From assembly GCA_049241565.1 (NCBI GenBank), contig JBMLQL010000047.1, forward strand, positions 1-64,000: 64,000 bases of DNA, given 5' to 3'. The notes under the pieces were generated by a model. That model made no database searches and was not told the DNA's origin. It saw nothing but the letters and a program-made list of their open reading frames with translations. This DNA is from DZBG01 sp049241565 (lineage in GTDB: Bacteria; Bdellovibrionota; Bacteriovoracia; Bacteriovoracales; Bacteriovoracaceae). The translations under genes and the position numbers were made by a program. Position 1 is the first letter of the stretch. Every line of letters starts with the position of its first letter. Below are positions 8,225 through 18,029 of the stretch, piece by piece.

Positions 8225-8269
8225 TAATTATATTAATAGATTTGGTGAGTCAATAAGAATGCAGTTTAA

Positions 8270-8296
8270 TGGCCCCCAAGATTGATCTTGAGGGCC
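8270..8296 (-). terminator. Hairpin downstream of the subtilase operon
   Basis: TGGCCC and CAAGAT pair with ATCTTG and GGGCCA around a tiny loop, with one C-A mismatch. It lies eight bases beyond the stop of the pseudoprotease gene. There is no clear T-tract, so efficiency is uncertain. Confidence 0.5.
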
Positions 8297-8304
8297 AGAT
8301 AAAA

Positions 8305-9363
8305 CTATTTTTGATCGAGATAGTTAAGATACTTTGAAATATTAAGTTGGTTACGCCCTAGGGTATAGGCCGTCATATTCATATTTGCATCTGATCCTTC
8401 ATCGCTCATAAGAGCTTGATGGATATCTTCTAGGGACATTTGACCACGGAAATTGGCCAGGGCGAAAGCAATGGCCGCAGTCACGTGTGCCGCTGCATAG
8501 TCAGTTCCACTTACTGTTTCATAACCACCGTCTTTAGCTGTTGTCAGGATATTTTCACCTGGAGCAGAAGTTGTGACTTGGTTAGAAGAGAAGTTCGCAA
8601 GAGATGACTTGTTTCCGGCTTCATTTACACTTGTCACGATGATAACATTCTTCTGAGACTTAAAAACTTTACTGATAAGTGGAAGCTGTGCCACATCACT
8701 CATCCCGTTTCCTGCGGCGATAACCACAGGGATTTCAAGTTCAGCAAGTTTTTTGATCTTTTCACGAGCAGACTTGGCCATAGCCTCGTTAGTCGCTTGT
8801 GATCTAGTCTCAAGAGATTGTGGAAGTACAATTTGAATAATTGATGGCTTCTCTTGAATGGCCACGTCCAAAGCTTCTAGAAGGAGTTGGTAGTTAGTAG
8901 CCCCATTTTCATTAAGGTAGCGAACCGGAATAAGAGAAGCGTTCTTTAGAAGACCGTTTATCCCTTTTCCGTCGTGGGCCGCGATGATGATTCCAGCAAT
9001 TTTAGTTCCAGTACCATGGTGATCGAAGGCCATGTTATCGTGGTCGATTACATCAAAGCCTACTTCAATTTTTTCTGAAGTAATTCTCTTTTCGATATTA
9101 TCAGCAAGTTCTGGATGACGATAATCAACACCAGTGCCGATAACCATAATTCTCATGGCCTTATTTGTCGTGAATTTTTCCCAAACCTTACTCATTTCTA
9201 CTTTACTTGTATTCCACTGGCCAACACTGAGGTCACTCACTTCATTAGAAGTAAGAATCGCTGTGGCCTCAGGATCAAGAGTGACCTTTGGAGCTTTTTT
9301 GATTTCTTTAGAAACACAGGCCACCATTAACAGGGGCACAAGAACAATAAATATATTTTTCAT
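8305..9363 (-). CDS. Subtilase-fold lipoprotein lacking catalytic Asp and Ser
   Basis: A peptidase S8-fold protein of 352 residues. The start at 9363 is preferred because GAGGAG lies seven bases upstream, giving a lipoprotein signal (LLMVAC, Cys16). The Asp motif normally reading DTG or DSG is VIGTGVDYRHP (Gly76). The Ser motif normally GTSMA is GTDYAAAHV (Asp288). The His motif is HHGTGTKIAG (His116) and the oxyanion Asn is retained in IAAGNG (Asn219). Two of three triad residues are missing, so hydrolysis is not expected. It follows the intact subtilase after 14 bases and may act as its partner, inhibitor or scaffold (inference). Confidence 0.85.
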   Translation of the reverse strand: MKNIFIVLVPLLMVACVSKEIKKAPKVTLDPEATAILTSNEVSDLSVGQWNTSKVEMSKVWEKFTTNKAMRIMVIGTGVDYRHPELADNIEKRITSEKIEVGFDVIDHDNMAFDHHGTGTKIAGIIIAAHDGKGINGLLKNASLIPVRYLNENGATNYQLLLEALDVAIQEKPSIIQIVLPQSLETRSQATNEAMAKSAREKIKKLAELEIPVVIAAGNGMSDVAQLPLISKVFKSQKNVIIVTSVNEAGNKSSLANFSSNQVTTSAPGENILTTAKDGGYETVSGTDYAAAHVTAAIAFALANFRGQMSLEDIHQALMSDEGSDANMNMTAYTLGRNQLNISKYLNYLDQK

Positions 9364-9377
9364 TATTAAACTCCTCA

Positions 9378-11132
9378 TTATTCAACTACTTCGTAGCCTA
9401 AGATTTCAAAACCTTCACTCTTGTTATTGGCGTATGGCTCAGACTCAGTTCCTGCGAAGAAATCAGAATCAATAACAAGGGCATTGGCAAAACGCAGACT
9501 TGCTTTATCTCCATCAATCCACGCAGAGTAGAAATCTCCTACCATGAGTTCATCCATTTTCTGGATCAGTTTGTGGTTTTTGTCGTAGATGGCAAGAAGG
9601 TCATAGCCAACATCAATCATTGTTTTGCTAAATTTAAGACGGATTTTTTTTGCTCCAGGGTGAGTGAATGTCCAAGTTTTATCAACCATTTCATTTGGAA
9701 ATGAAGGCATCACAACAGATTGAGAAATGAATTTTGGTTCACCTTCAGCAATTTCAGCGTTCATATCACCTTTTAAAGCACGAGCGGCATTAAGTCGACC
9801 GGACGTTGAAACACGTCCAACAAGTGAAGGAATATAGTCAACAGTTCCAAGAAGTCTTTTCTTAAGAGCGATAGGATTTCCACGAAGACTGGCATCGTGA
9901 GCTAGAACAAGAGCAGCAACACCCGCAACATGTGGTGTGGCCATTGATGTTCCTGAGAAGCTCATATAGGGCTCAGCAAGATCAGGGTGAACCTTTGTAG
10001 AGACAGAGCTTAGAATTGACGTCCCAGGAGCCGAAAGGTGAACACTGTTCACACCATAGTTACTGAAATAAGCAAGATTGTCTTGTCCATCACTGGCCGC
10101 CACTGAGATCACGCTTTCTACTTCATATGATGCTGGATAAGAAGGAGCGGAGTCGTTGTTAGCACTATCGTTTCCGGCAGCGGCAACGAATAGAACACCA
10201 GCTTCTTCAGCTTTCTGGATAGCATGTTTAAGAAGTTTTGATTCTCCACCGCCACCCCAGCTGTTTGAAAGAACATGGGCGCCATTTTTTGTTCCGTAAA
10301 CAATAGCACGGTAAGCATCAAGAGTTGATCCTGAGCCGTCTTTGTTTAAGAACTTAAGGGCCATAAGGCGAACATTCCAGTTAATCCCTGAAATACCTTG
10401 GAAGTTATTAGTTGTTGCTCCGATCACACCTGCACAGTGAGTTCCGTGATCATTGTCATCCATAGGATCTGGAGTTCCTGGATTACCGTAATAGTTTTTT
10501 TGTCCTTCAGAGACAAAATTCCATCCGAAAACATCATCAGTATAGCCGTTGCCGTCATCATCAATTCCGGCCATCCCATTTTTTTCAGCTTCATTGATCC
10601 ACATATTCCCTTTTAGGTCCGGGTGTTTGTAGTCAATTCCTGAATCAATAACGCCAACGATGATTTCTTTGCTTCCTTTAGAAATCGCCCAAGCTTCAGC
10701 GACTTTAATATCTGCGCCTTTTTTACCTTGGATTCCCATAGGGAGATCCTGGCCTTGATTGAAAAGACCCCACTGCTGAAGAGTGAAGCGATCTTTTGGA
10801 AGTTGGTTTGAGTGAACTCTGTATCCAAATTCTGCGAATTCGATTGAAGCTTTTTCTTCAAGCTCTTTAATTAGAAGAGTTGATTTTTCCTCGGCCACTG
10901 GCTCGATTTCGATTGAGTGGATATTCTCAGACGAATCTACTGTTTCAGTTTTTTTGATAGTAATACCATTAGACTTTAAGTGAGATTTGGCTGCTTGAAG
11001 GTCACCTTTCATATTGATTTGGTTTGTTATGACCTGGCCATTTCCAAAAGTTGCCGGAGCAGAACTTTTTTTGATGTCTTGTGAACAACCAACCAGGGCG
11101 ATTGATGTAAGAAGAATGATATATTTTTTCAT
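9378..11132 (-). CDS. Subtilisin-like serine protease, lipoprotein
   Basis: A 584-residue S8 peptidase with a complete triad: Asp163 in VIDSGIDYKHP, His229 in NDHGTHCAG, Ser396 in SGTSMATPHVAG, and oxyanion Asn321 in AAAGN. The N-terminus is a lipoprotein signal (IALVGC, Cys16). Residues about 35-105 look like an inhibitor_I9-type propeptide ending before YRVHSNQLPKD. The C-terminal 120 residues form a beta-rich domain that may be an accessory binding module. It is probably anchored in the outer membrane or periplasm. It is co-transcribed with the secreted protein upstream and the dead paralogue downstream. Substrate unknown. Confidence 0.92.
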   Translation of the reverse strand: MKKYIILLTSIALVGCSQDIKKSSAPATFGNGQVITNQINMKGDLQAAKSHLKSNGITIKKTETVDSSENIHSIEIEPVAEEKSTLLIKELEEKASIEFAEFGYRVHSNQLPKDRFTLQQWGLFNQGQDLPMGIQGKKGADIKVAEAWAISKGSKEIIVGVIDSGIDYKHPDLKGNMWINEAEKNGMAGIDDDGNGYTDDVFGWNFVSEGQKNYYGNPGTPDPMDDNDHGTHCAGVIGATTNNFQGISGINWNVRLMALKFLNKDGSGSTLDAYRAIVYGTKNGAHVLSNSWGGGGESKLLKHAIQKAEEAGVLFVAAAGNDSANNDSAPSYPASYEVESVISVAASDGQDNLAYFSNYGVNSVHLSAPGTSILSSVSTKVHPDLAEPYMSFSGTSMATPHVAGVAALVLAHDASLRGNPIALKKRLLGTVDYIPSLVGRVSTSGRLNAARALKGDMNAEIAEGEPKFISQSVVMPSFPNEMVDKTWTFTHPGAKKIRLKFSKTMIDVGYDLLAIYDKNHKLIQKMDELMVGDFYSAWIDGDKASLRFANALVIDSDFFAGTESEPYANNKSEGFEILGYEVVE

Positions 11133-11141
11133 GTTAAACCT

Positions 11142-11759
11142 CTATTTTAGATCTGAAGCTAAACGTTCATTTAGACTCTGAAGTTGGGCCTTCATCGCAA
11201 CTTGATAATCGGCCAGGTTAAGATTTTTATTCTTAGTTAAAAGCCAGTCATAAAATGTCAGCTTAAGAGTTTCAAATTCAGTTGAGATAGATTGGCCTGA
11301 GTAGCTAATTGTTGAAACAGCACGGATCATATCACCCTTGATATTTCTTTCTCCGAGGCGAGCAATCGATTTTTCAATCGATAAACTTTGAGTCAACTCC
11401 ACTGTCACTGTTTCAAGACAAGATGTTTCTCCTGTTTTGCATGATATGAAGTCGTACTTTAGGCCAGCAAGACCAAAGTCTTGAGAAGATTGACCAGGTT
11501 GACGGAATGAAATTTCACGAGTGAAAGTTTCTTTCATTTTATCTGATTCAATTTTTTTCACGGCGACTTCATTAAGAAGTTGAACGTTTTGAAGATTGAA
11601 TTGGTCGGCCAGACGTTTTTCGATTTTTTTTATGATTTCAGTTTTTTCAGCTTGAGTACCTCCAAATTTTGATGAGACAGAAATTTTTGAAAGCTGAGCG
11701 TGGGCCACTGTGGACATTATCAGCGAGCATAGAAGCATTCTTTTTAGATGCAACAGCAT
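11142..11759 (-). CDS. Exported protein of the subtilase operon
   Basis: A 205-residue protein of unrecognised family. The ATG at 11759 is chosen because GGAGG lies just upstream; a longer start at 11774 lacks this. It has a signal peptide of about 22 residues ending AHA. The mature part is mixed alpha/beta with two cysteines close together (ISCKTGETSC), probably disulphide-bonded. It is the first gene of the operon, nine bases before the protease gene. It could be a chaperone, inhibitor or regulator of the protease, but nothing in the sequence shows which. Confidence 0.7.
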   Translation of the reverse strand: MLLHLKRMLLCSLIMSTVAHAQLSKISVSSKFGGTQAEKTEIIKKIEKRLADQFNLQNVQLLNEVAVKKIESDKMKETFTREISFRQPGQSSQDFGLAGLKYDFISCKTGETSCLETVTVELTQSLSIEKSIARLGERNIKGDMIRAVSTISYSGQSISTEFETLKLTFYDWLLTKNKNLNLADYQVAMKAQLQSLNERLASDLK

Positions 11760-11944
11760 AGTACCTCCGTACAAATAGTTAATCCGACCTAATTAGTTTG
11801 GAATAAAACGGTAGCTGAACAAGATTGGTATTACAAGAATTAAGATGAGGCAGAATTTTATATCGGTAATTGAGTTAACCGTAGCTAACAGCCAAAGACC
11901 CCTACAGAAGTTTTTAGTTTATCGATCTCAAATGACTAGGCAAG

Positions 11945-13207
11945 TCATTTTGTTGAAGGAATAAACTCTTGAAGTCTCATGTCAGTGAGCCCATAGCGAA
12001 GAAAGTCTACTAAGGCGTCTTCTTCCTCTTCAGTGAAATAAAGCTTAAGAGGAAGATCTTCAGGGAGATTAGCATATCTTAGTTCATTAGTTGAATGATC
12101 ATGGTCCTTGAGAGGTTCTAGATAATTCATGAGCTGATCCATCATTTTATAAGACTCAAGACTCGCCTTAATATCGTCGTAGTGCTCTACCATGGCCTCA
12201 AGTGAAGGGATTGAGCCGTTGTGAAAATAAGGGGCCGTGAGGGCCACATTACGAAGTGGTGGAACTCTAAAAGCATACTTAGAGCCTTCATCTCCATCCC
12301 ACTGATAGCGACCGAAATCGTCTCCGTTTTGTTTGCCGGGCCCGATTTGAGGTGAGCCTACGCCATCATAGTCCAAGGCCGAAAGATGTTCACTATGGTG
12401 GCAATCACCACATTTACCTTTATTAAAGAAAACATCCATTCCGATTTTTTGTTTAGGCGAGAGGGCCTCAATATCACCTTTGAGGTAGCGATCAAAAGGA
12501 GTATCAGCAAAAAAGAAGTTTTGCGCCTGAAATTCAGCCAGGGCTTCACCAATATGGCCAATATTAATTTTCTCTCCCGGATAGGCCTTCTCAAAAAGAT
12601 CTGCATAGGCCGGGATACTTGTGATTTTTTGAGTAATAAGATCCCAGGCCTCGTGCTCATCTTTTGCATCAGCGATAGGGTTTGATCCTTTTTGTCCTCT
12701 CATTTCATCATGGTCAACAAGAGGGAAGATGGCCTGGGCCGCTAGGGCCGATTTTAGTGTGGCCTGAATATCTGGCCGAAGTGGAACTGGTGTTGAAAGA
12801 AGGCCTGTATCTAGATTCATCTCTACTCTTCCATCCCAAAACATCACGTTCACGTTATGAAGATTAAAAAGGGCCGGAGTATTACGGGCCAAAACTTTTC
12901 CCGAGGCCTGAACTCTTGATCCACCATTCACTTGAAGACCGATGGCCCCCTCTCCTAATGAAAGAGGGAGTGCATCATGAGTTAAAACTCTAGGGTGGTG
13001 GCAATCCAAGCAGGCGATATTATTATTTCCAGATAAAGCGCGATCATGAAAAAGGGCACGGCCAAGGCGCCAAAGATGATCCTTTCTCGGGGCCGGAGCT
13101 GACTGTGGAACTAAATTGAATTCCTTTATGTAAGAGCGAAGATTTTCATCAGTAGTTGTTTGAGCTAAAGCTGGAAGTGAGAAAAGAAAAAAAAGTGCTA
13201 ATTTCAT
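11945..13207 (-). CDS. Di-haem cytochrome c peroxidase (MauG/CcpA family)
   Basis: A 420-residue periplasmic protein with a 16-residue signal peptide and two c-type haem sites, CLDCH (Cys66/Cys69/His70) and CGDCH (Cys266/Cys269/His270). The order of motifs (LFHD near the first haem, NTPALFN, FWDGR, FRVPPLRNVALTAPYFHNG near the end) is typical of bacterial cytochrome c peroxidases. These reduce hydrogen peroxide with electrons from small cytochromes; some relatives are MauG-like oxygenases. It stands alone between the subtilase operon and an antiporter gene. The upstream region shows no strong ribosome binding site. Confidence 0.9.
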   Translation of the reverse strand: MKLALFFLFSLPALAQTTTDENLRSYIKEFNLVPQSAPAPRKDHLWRLGRALFHDRALSGNNNIACLDCHHPRVLTHDALPLSLGEGAIGLQVNGGSRVQASGKVLARNTPALFNLHNVNVMFWDGRVEMNLDTGLLSTPVPLRPDIQATLKSALAAQAIFPLVDHDEMRGQKGSNPIADAKDEHEAWDLITQKITSIPAYADLFEKAYPGEKINIGHIGEALAEFQAQNFFFADTPFDRYLKGDIEALSPKQKIGMDVFFNKGKCGDCHHSEHLSALDYDGVGSPQIGPGKQNGDDFGRYQWDGDEGSKYAFRVPPLRNVALTAPYFHNGSIPSLEAMVEHYDDIKASLESYKMMDQLMNYLEPLKDHDHSTNELRYANLPEDLPLKLYFTEEEEDALVDFLRYGLTDMRLQEFIPSTK

Positions 13208-13290
13208 TATATGGTCTCGTCGTATGAAGTGTCAGATATGTGTTTGGTATATCATACATTAAATGGATTTTCAAGATACTGAACAAATAA

Positions 13291-14589
13291 TTAGTTTTTC
13301 TCACTTAATAAAGGCCAGCCCTTACCTAAAACAAATCGCAGCCAGGCCCCGGCCATTTGAGAGGTCACGATCGCTGTGATGACAAGTGTGGTGTAAAAGG
13401 CAGCATTAATTATCCCTGCTTCATAGGCCACACTGGCCAAGACAATTCCTGGGCCTCCACGGGCATTAATGGTCACGGCCAGATTGATAATATCTCTTTT
13501 TCTGAAACCGGCGAGCTTAGCCGCCATTCCGTTGGCCAGAAGTGAGAGAGCAGAAGAACCAAATAGAAAAAAAAGAAGCATAGGAAGAGAGAGGTCTTTT
13601 CCTAGAGAGAGTTTGTAACCGACGAGAGCAAAATAAACGGGTGTGAAAAAGGCAAAAGCAATTTTAGCGATAGTATCAAGAGGCTCAGCAAAGCGCTCAC
13701 GCTCACTTCCTTTAATTCCACCGATAAGACCAAACCCTGCAAGGAAAGCGGCAAAAACAAGATTCACTCCCATGGCAGAGGCCATGGCTATATAGAGGAA
13801 AAGAACAACAAAGACATAACCTCGAGATGAGGCTTTAAGAAGAATATTAAGTTTTAAATTATTAATTCGCTTTAAAATAAGAGGAGCGATAAAAAGGCCA
13901 ATGAGCATATAAAGAAGATTCACTCCAACATGCTGAGTGATTTCTTGAACAATGAGATTTTGGGCAAGATGAGAGGGCTGAACTAAACTTGTGGCCACGG
14001 CAAGAACGGCCCAAAGAATAATATCTTCCAAAACAGCGGCTCCTAAAATAAGACTGGCAAATCTTGTTTGAAGAATCCCAAGATCATAAAAAATACGAGA
14101 GATGACGGGGATAGAAGTGACAGAAACAGCAATCGCCAAAATGAGGAGGGCCGACATTTCCTGGCCAGCTGATCCAGTGATAAGATGAAGTGGAATCAGA
14201 GAAGAGAGCCCTAGAATCATAATAATAAGAAAGGGAGTAGGTGTGCCTACTCCAAGCATCCACGCTGTTTCTTTTTGATTTTCTTTTCCCAGAAGTTTTC
14301 TTGTTTCACTTCCAGAAATAAACATCAAGAGGAAGAGACCGATCCAATAGATAAAATTGAGAATAATGGAAATTTTATTCGTAGGAACATTGACATCACC
14401 AAGAATTTTGAGTGAAAACTCAGGAAAGTAAGACCCAAGAAAATAGGGGCCAAGGAGAGCTCCTGCAAGGATCTCCCCAATAAGTTTAGGTTGTTTGAGT
14501 TTTTCGGCGATATAACCCAATGAGTGGACTAAGGTAATAAAAATACCTAAGGTCAGGGCCAGAGCTCCAATTTCTTCACTCGTCATCAT
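13291..14589 (-). CDS. CPA2-type cation/proton antiporter
   Basis: A 432-residue membrane protein of the sodium/hydrogen exchanger family (PF00999), with about 12 hydrophobic segments. Recognisable pieces are the N-terminal KLKQPKLIGEILAGALLGP helix pair and the AAVLEDIILWAVLA helix with acidic residues (Glu-Asp) in the position of the transport site. It ends without the TrkA-N domain of KefB/KefC, so it is a short form. It probably exchanges Na+ or K+ for protons. Two adjacent ATG codons can serve as start. Confidence 0.85.
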   Translation of the reverse strand: MMTSEEIGALALTLGIFITLVHSLGYIAEKLKQPKLIGEILAGALLGPYFLGSYFPEFSLKILGDVNVPTNKISIILNFIYWIGLFLLMFISGSETRKLLGKENQKETAWMLGVGTPTPFLIIMILGLSSLIPLHLITGSAGQEMSALLILAIAVSVTSIPVISRIFYDLGILQTRFASLILGAAVLEDIILWAVLAVATSLVQPSHLAQNLIVQEITQHVGVNLLYMLIGLFIAPLILKRINNLKLNILLKASSRGYVFVVLFLYIAMASAMGVNLVFAAFLAGFGLIGGIKGSERERFAEPLDTIAKIAFAFFTPVYFALVGYKLSLGKDLSLPMLLFFLFGSSALSLLANGMAAKLAGFRKRDIINLAVTINARGGPGIVLASVAYEAGIINAAFYTTLVITAIVTSQMAGAWLRFVLGKGWPLLSEKN

Positions 14590-14764
14590 ACCTATTAATA
14601 ACAGATTTCAGAAATTCATGGAGATAAACTGTAAAAAGTACAGGGAGTTAGGTCTGAATTGAAGGAAATAAAAAACGAATTTTTTTGAGTAAGATGATCT
14701 CGAAACAGAATTTGTCAGATATTGTCCTCGTTGACACATTCTTCCTGTCTTGTTCTCCTATATC

Positions 14765-16363
14765 ATGGTCAAAAAAATCTTCATCCTTATTTTTATTGTT
14801 TCTTTCAGTCTTCCCACTTTTTCACAACAAGATGAAGATATTAATATTTTTTCAATTGAGGCCATGGAGGTCTTAAGCCGCGGCCTTAATGTTCATGAAA
14901 AATTATTCGATTTTTTTTTAGATCACCCTTGTGAGTTAGGAATTAAAAAGGACTGTGACCGTCCTATGCCTAGTGGCTCTATTGGTAAAATGAAAAATCT
15001 TTTATTAGAACTTGAAGAGTGGAGAGTCTCAGGGTTTGAAGAACTCTCTTATAGGGCCAATGTTCTTAGAGGACTTCCTGTGGCCCTTCATCAGGGAGAG
15101 AAGCTCTCTGTAGAGACTAAACGTCGTCTTAGACCAGGAACTCTTCGCTCAGAGAATTATCTTAAAATCACTTATAATCCAAAACATCTTGAGTCTAGGG
15201 CCTTTGTTCAAAAAGAAAGAATTCATGTGGCGATCAATCTTCTGCTTTTAGATAGTTTTTTCCGTCTTTCAGATATGCTTTCTAAGGCCAAAAAAATTCG
15301 CGCTATTTTACAGTTTGATATGCCTGAAGTTGGGCCAGTTCTTAATAAGACGTATGGTATGGCCATGAATAAAGAGCGCTGGGAAGGGATAAGACAGTCC
15401 ATCCAATTCCTTGATGATGAATCAAAGCTTCGACTGCCTCATGATCAAACCAGTGAGGAAGGTTTTTTTCAGCAGTATATTCAAAAATCTTTTATCGCAG
15501 AAAGAATGCGTGAGAACGATTTGTATTACCGTCTTATTACAGGTCTTTCTATGGAAAGACAGCTATCAGAAACAAAATTTTATGAAACACTGAACCGAGT
15601 GGTGGGAAGTTTAAGTAAAATTTTTGGAAATACCGCGGGTAAATTTCAATCTAGAGATGGAAAACTTAAAGTTTTTGCCCAAGATGCTCAGCTTATGAAA
15701 AAAATGAAGTCAGAGCTTAAACCTCTGGATGTTTTTTTAGAAAAGACTCCCTTTAGATTAACTGATCGCTTTATTCCAGGTTATTACGGTCATGTGGCCA
15801 TCTGGCTTGGATCTCCAGAAGAGCTAAGTGAGATGACTGTCGTTTACAAAGGGGAAACTATTTCCTTACTGTCTCATCCTGATGTTCTTCCTCATCTTGA
15901 AAAACTCTCTCAAGGTAAAATGATTGTAGAGGTCCTCCGTGAGCCTGGCGTGACTTTAAATACCTTCGAGCACTTCCTAGATATTGATGATCTTCTCATT
16001 TTAAGAAGAGGCGATCTTGATTCTCGCCTAACGGGTGAGTATGTTTTAAAGACTATTCGGCAAGTAGGTAAGCTTTACGATTTTAATTTTGATATTGAAA
16101 CGGAAAGAGAGATTGTTTGCTCTGAGCTTGTCTATGTTGTTTTTAATGATCAAGAATGGCCCATTGAAAGAGAATTTGGCAGATACACCATCAGCCCTGA
16201 TCATGTCGCCTGGAAAGGAGCAACTTCATATTATGAAACGATTATGATGTATGTGGACGGAAAAAAAATTGAAAAAGAGCAATCAATTCCGGCCCTGCGA
16301 AATCTCCTCGATTTGCCTGGTGGGATTGCTGATATGGTGAACTTTAAGAAATACGCTTATTAG
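14765..16363 (+). CDS. Secreted YiiX-like permuted papain-fold enzyme
   Basis: The start at ATG 14765 gives a signal peptide (about 20 residues, ending FSQ). The first two thirds are helical and unrecognised. The C-terminal third matches the YiiX/NlpC-P60-like permuted papain fold: PGYYGHVAIWLG supplies the His and IVCSELVYVVF supplies the Cys in reversed order. Such enzymes cut amide or thioester bonds in peptides or lipids. The stop overlaps the convergent gene by four bases. No strong Shine-Dalgarno sequence is seen. Length (532 residues) is large for the family because of the N-terminal helical extension. Substrate unknown. Confidence 0.7.
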   Translation: MVKKIFILIFIVSFSLPTFSQQDEDINIFSIEAMEVLSRGLNVHEKLFDFFLDHPCELGIKKDCDRPMPSGSIGKMKNLLLELEEWRVSGFEELSYRANVLRGLPVALHQGEKLSVETKRRLRPGTLRSENYLKITYNPKHLESRAFVQKERIHVAINLLLLDSFFRLSDMLSKAKKIRAILQFDMPEVGPVLNKTYGMAMNKERWEGIRQSIQFLDDESKLRLPHDQTSEEGFFQQYIQKSFIAERMRENDLYYRLITGLSMERQLSETKFYETLNRVVGSLSKIFGNTAGKFQSRDGKLKVFAQDAQLMKKMKSELKPLDVFLEKTPFRLTDRFIPGYYGHVAIWLGSPEELSEMTVVYKGETISLLSHPDVLPHLEKLSQGKMIVEVLREPGVTLNTFEHFLDIDDLLILRRGDLDSRLTGEYVLKTIRQVGKLYDFNFDIETEREIVCSELVYVVFNDQEWPIEREFGRYTISPDHVAWKGATSYYETIMMYVDGKKIEKEQSIPALRNLLDLPGGIADMVNFKKYAY

Positions 16364-17187
16364 TTATCTTTACAACGCCAGAATTCACTTCCAGTAAGTG
16401 TGCTTTGTGAAGTTGATGAAAAGAGTACACAGGCCCTTTTAAGGTCATGGTTGACAGCAGTGTAGACAAAGAAATTGATAAATTTCTTTTCTTCGGGTTT
16501 CCAGCCGGTAAACATAAAAAAATCATTTTTATCTTTAAAAAAACTCCTCCATGGAGACTTTTCAAAAGTTTCATCGGGAAGAATTTCAAATCCCTTGGCC
16601 GAGTATTTAACAATAGGGGACATGTCCTCATCTTGGAAAATATACTCATGATCGGCTATCTTCACTTTCCCAAACTTTCTATCAACTCGGTCACTAGCTG
16701 ATCGAAATTGAAATCCACCGCTGATAATCTCGAGCTGGTCAGAAAGATAATCTGTTTCAATCACTTCTTTTGGGATTGCCATTTGTATATCGTACAGCTG
16801 GACGACGAGCTTCTCTTTAAAAGGGCGATTGTCTTTGAGAAAAAGAATCGCTATGGTTTTTGAGTCTAGTTCCACTGCCAATGATTTAGAGCAAGTTTGG
16901 CTTTTTCCTTTGTAAAAACGGTAACGTCCAAACTTATCTTTATTGATTGGAAGAAGTGAGAATTGAGCATCATCTTTTTGAAAGACATACTGACCGTAAC
17001 CAGCATCTCGTTTCTCTGTCTCTCGGCTGTCGCCTCTAATCTCAATTTCGATGAGTTTATTTTTAAAGCGACAGAAGGTGTTATCACGAGGATACGTTTT
17101 TTCTACTAGAAGCTTAATGTTTTTAGGGGTGTCGGCAAACGCCACGCTACTTATTAAGATTAGGAAAGACAGAGCAAAAAGATTCAT
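16360..17187 (-). CDS. Exported protein of unknown function
   Basis: A 275-residue protein with a signal peptide (MNLFALSFLILISSVAFA). The mature part is predicted mostly beta. Four cysteines (CRFK, TCSK, ACVLF, WRCKD) could form two disulphides. No family is recognised. It is transcribed alone and converges on the YiiX-like gene with a four-base overlap. Confidence 0.7.
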   Translation of the reverse strand: MNLFALSFLILISSVAFADTPKNIKLLVEKTYPRDNTFCRFKNKLIEIEIRGDSRETEKRDAGYGQYVFQKDDAQFSLLPINKDKFGRYRFYKGKSQTCSKSLAVELDSKTIAILFLKDNRPFKEKLVVQLYDIQMAIPKEVIETDYLSDQLEIISGGFQFRSASDRVDRKFGKVKIADHEYIFQDEDMSPIVKYSAKGFEILPDETFEKSPWRSFFKDKNDFFMFTGWKPEEKKFINFFVYTAVNHDLKRACVLFSSTSQSTLTGSEFWRCKDN

Positions 17188-17372
17188 AAATTGTGGTTAC
17201 CACTTTTTTTGAGAATCGTCATCAATACATGAAGTAATTATAGAGGTTTGAGTTGTCTTTAGATACTTTAAAAAATTGTCCAAAAAATTAGCTAGTTAAA
17301 TCCCTTTCTAGAAGCCTATTCTTTTTAAGTAAACAAGTGTAGACTGAGTAGGTATTTGACTCTGGAGGAATC

Positions 17373-18029
17373 ATGGAAAAAAGGCAGGCCCATTTTCAGT
17401 ATGGAAAAGGAGAGGAGATTGCTAATAGTGTGATCCATGGCCTAGGTATTATCCTGAGCATTATCGGCCTCACCGTCCTTCTTGTTTTATCTTCTTACTT
17501 TGCCACAATCATGCATTCTTTAAGTTATTTAGTTTATGGACTCTCGCTAGTTCTTCTTTATACCTCATCCACACTTTATCACTCCTTACCTTCTGAAAAG
17601 GCCAAGAGGATTTTTAAGATTTGTGATCACGCGGCAATATATCTTCTTATCGCAGGGACCTACACACCTTTTCTGGTCATTAATCTGAGAGGAGATTTGG
17701 GGGATACCTTACTTTTGATCATCTGGAGTTTGGCCATTTTGGGAGTGATTTTTAAATTCTTTTTTACAGGACGATTTAAACTTATCTCAACTCTTCTTTA
17801 TATTGGGATGGGTTGGCTTATTGTTTTTGCAGGTAAACCACTGAGTGCTGCCATCGGTGAATCAGGAATGACTTGGCTTTTGGCCGGGGGATTAACTTAT
17901 ACCTTAGGGGCCATTTTTTATTTACTTAAAAAAATTCCCTACACTCATGCTATTTGGCATTTATTTGTTTTGATGGGAAGTATTTGTCATTTCGTGGCGG
18001 TGGTGAAAGCGGCTAATTTTTCTTTTTAA
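17373..18029 (+). CDS. Haemolysin III / PAQR-family membrane protein
   Basis: A 218-residue, seven-helix membrane protein of the HlyIII (PF03006) family. The conserved N-terminal EEIANSVIHGLG, the STLYHSLP motif, CDHAAIYLLIAGTYTPF and the C-terminal HAIWHLFVLMGSICHF are all present. These supply the His and Asp residues that bind a metal in adiponectin-receptor relatives, which act as hydrolases; the bacterial role is unclear and may concern membrane lipid homeostasis. GGAGG precedes the ATG. The 3' end overlaps the convergent FabR-like gene by 17 bases. Confidence 0.9.
   Translation: MEKRQAHFQYGKGEEIANSVIHGLGIILSIIGLTVLLVLSSYFATIMHSLSYLVYGLSLVLLYTSSTLYHSLPSEKAKRIFKICDHAAIYLLIAGTYTPFLVINLRGDLGDTLLLIIWSLAILGVIFKFFFTGRFKLISTLLYIGMGWLIVFAGKPLSAAIGESGMTWLLAGGLTYTLGAIFYLLKKIPYTHAIWHLFVLMGSICHFVAVVKAANFSF

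Noticed and set aside
10118..10321. Alternative frames inside the subtilase gene
   Set aside because: Shadows of a gene with a complete catalytic triad.
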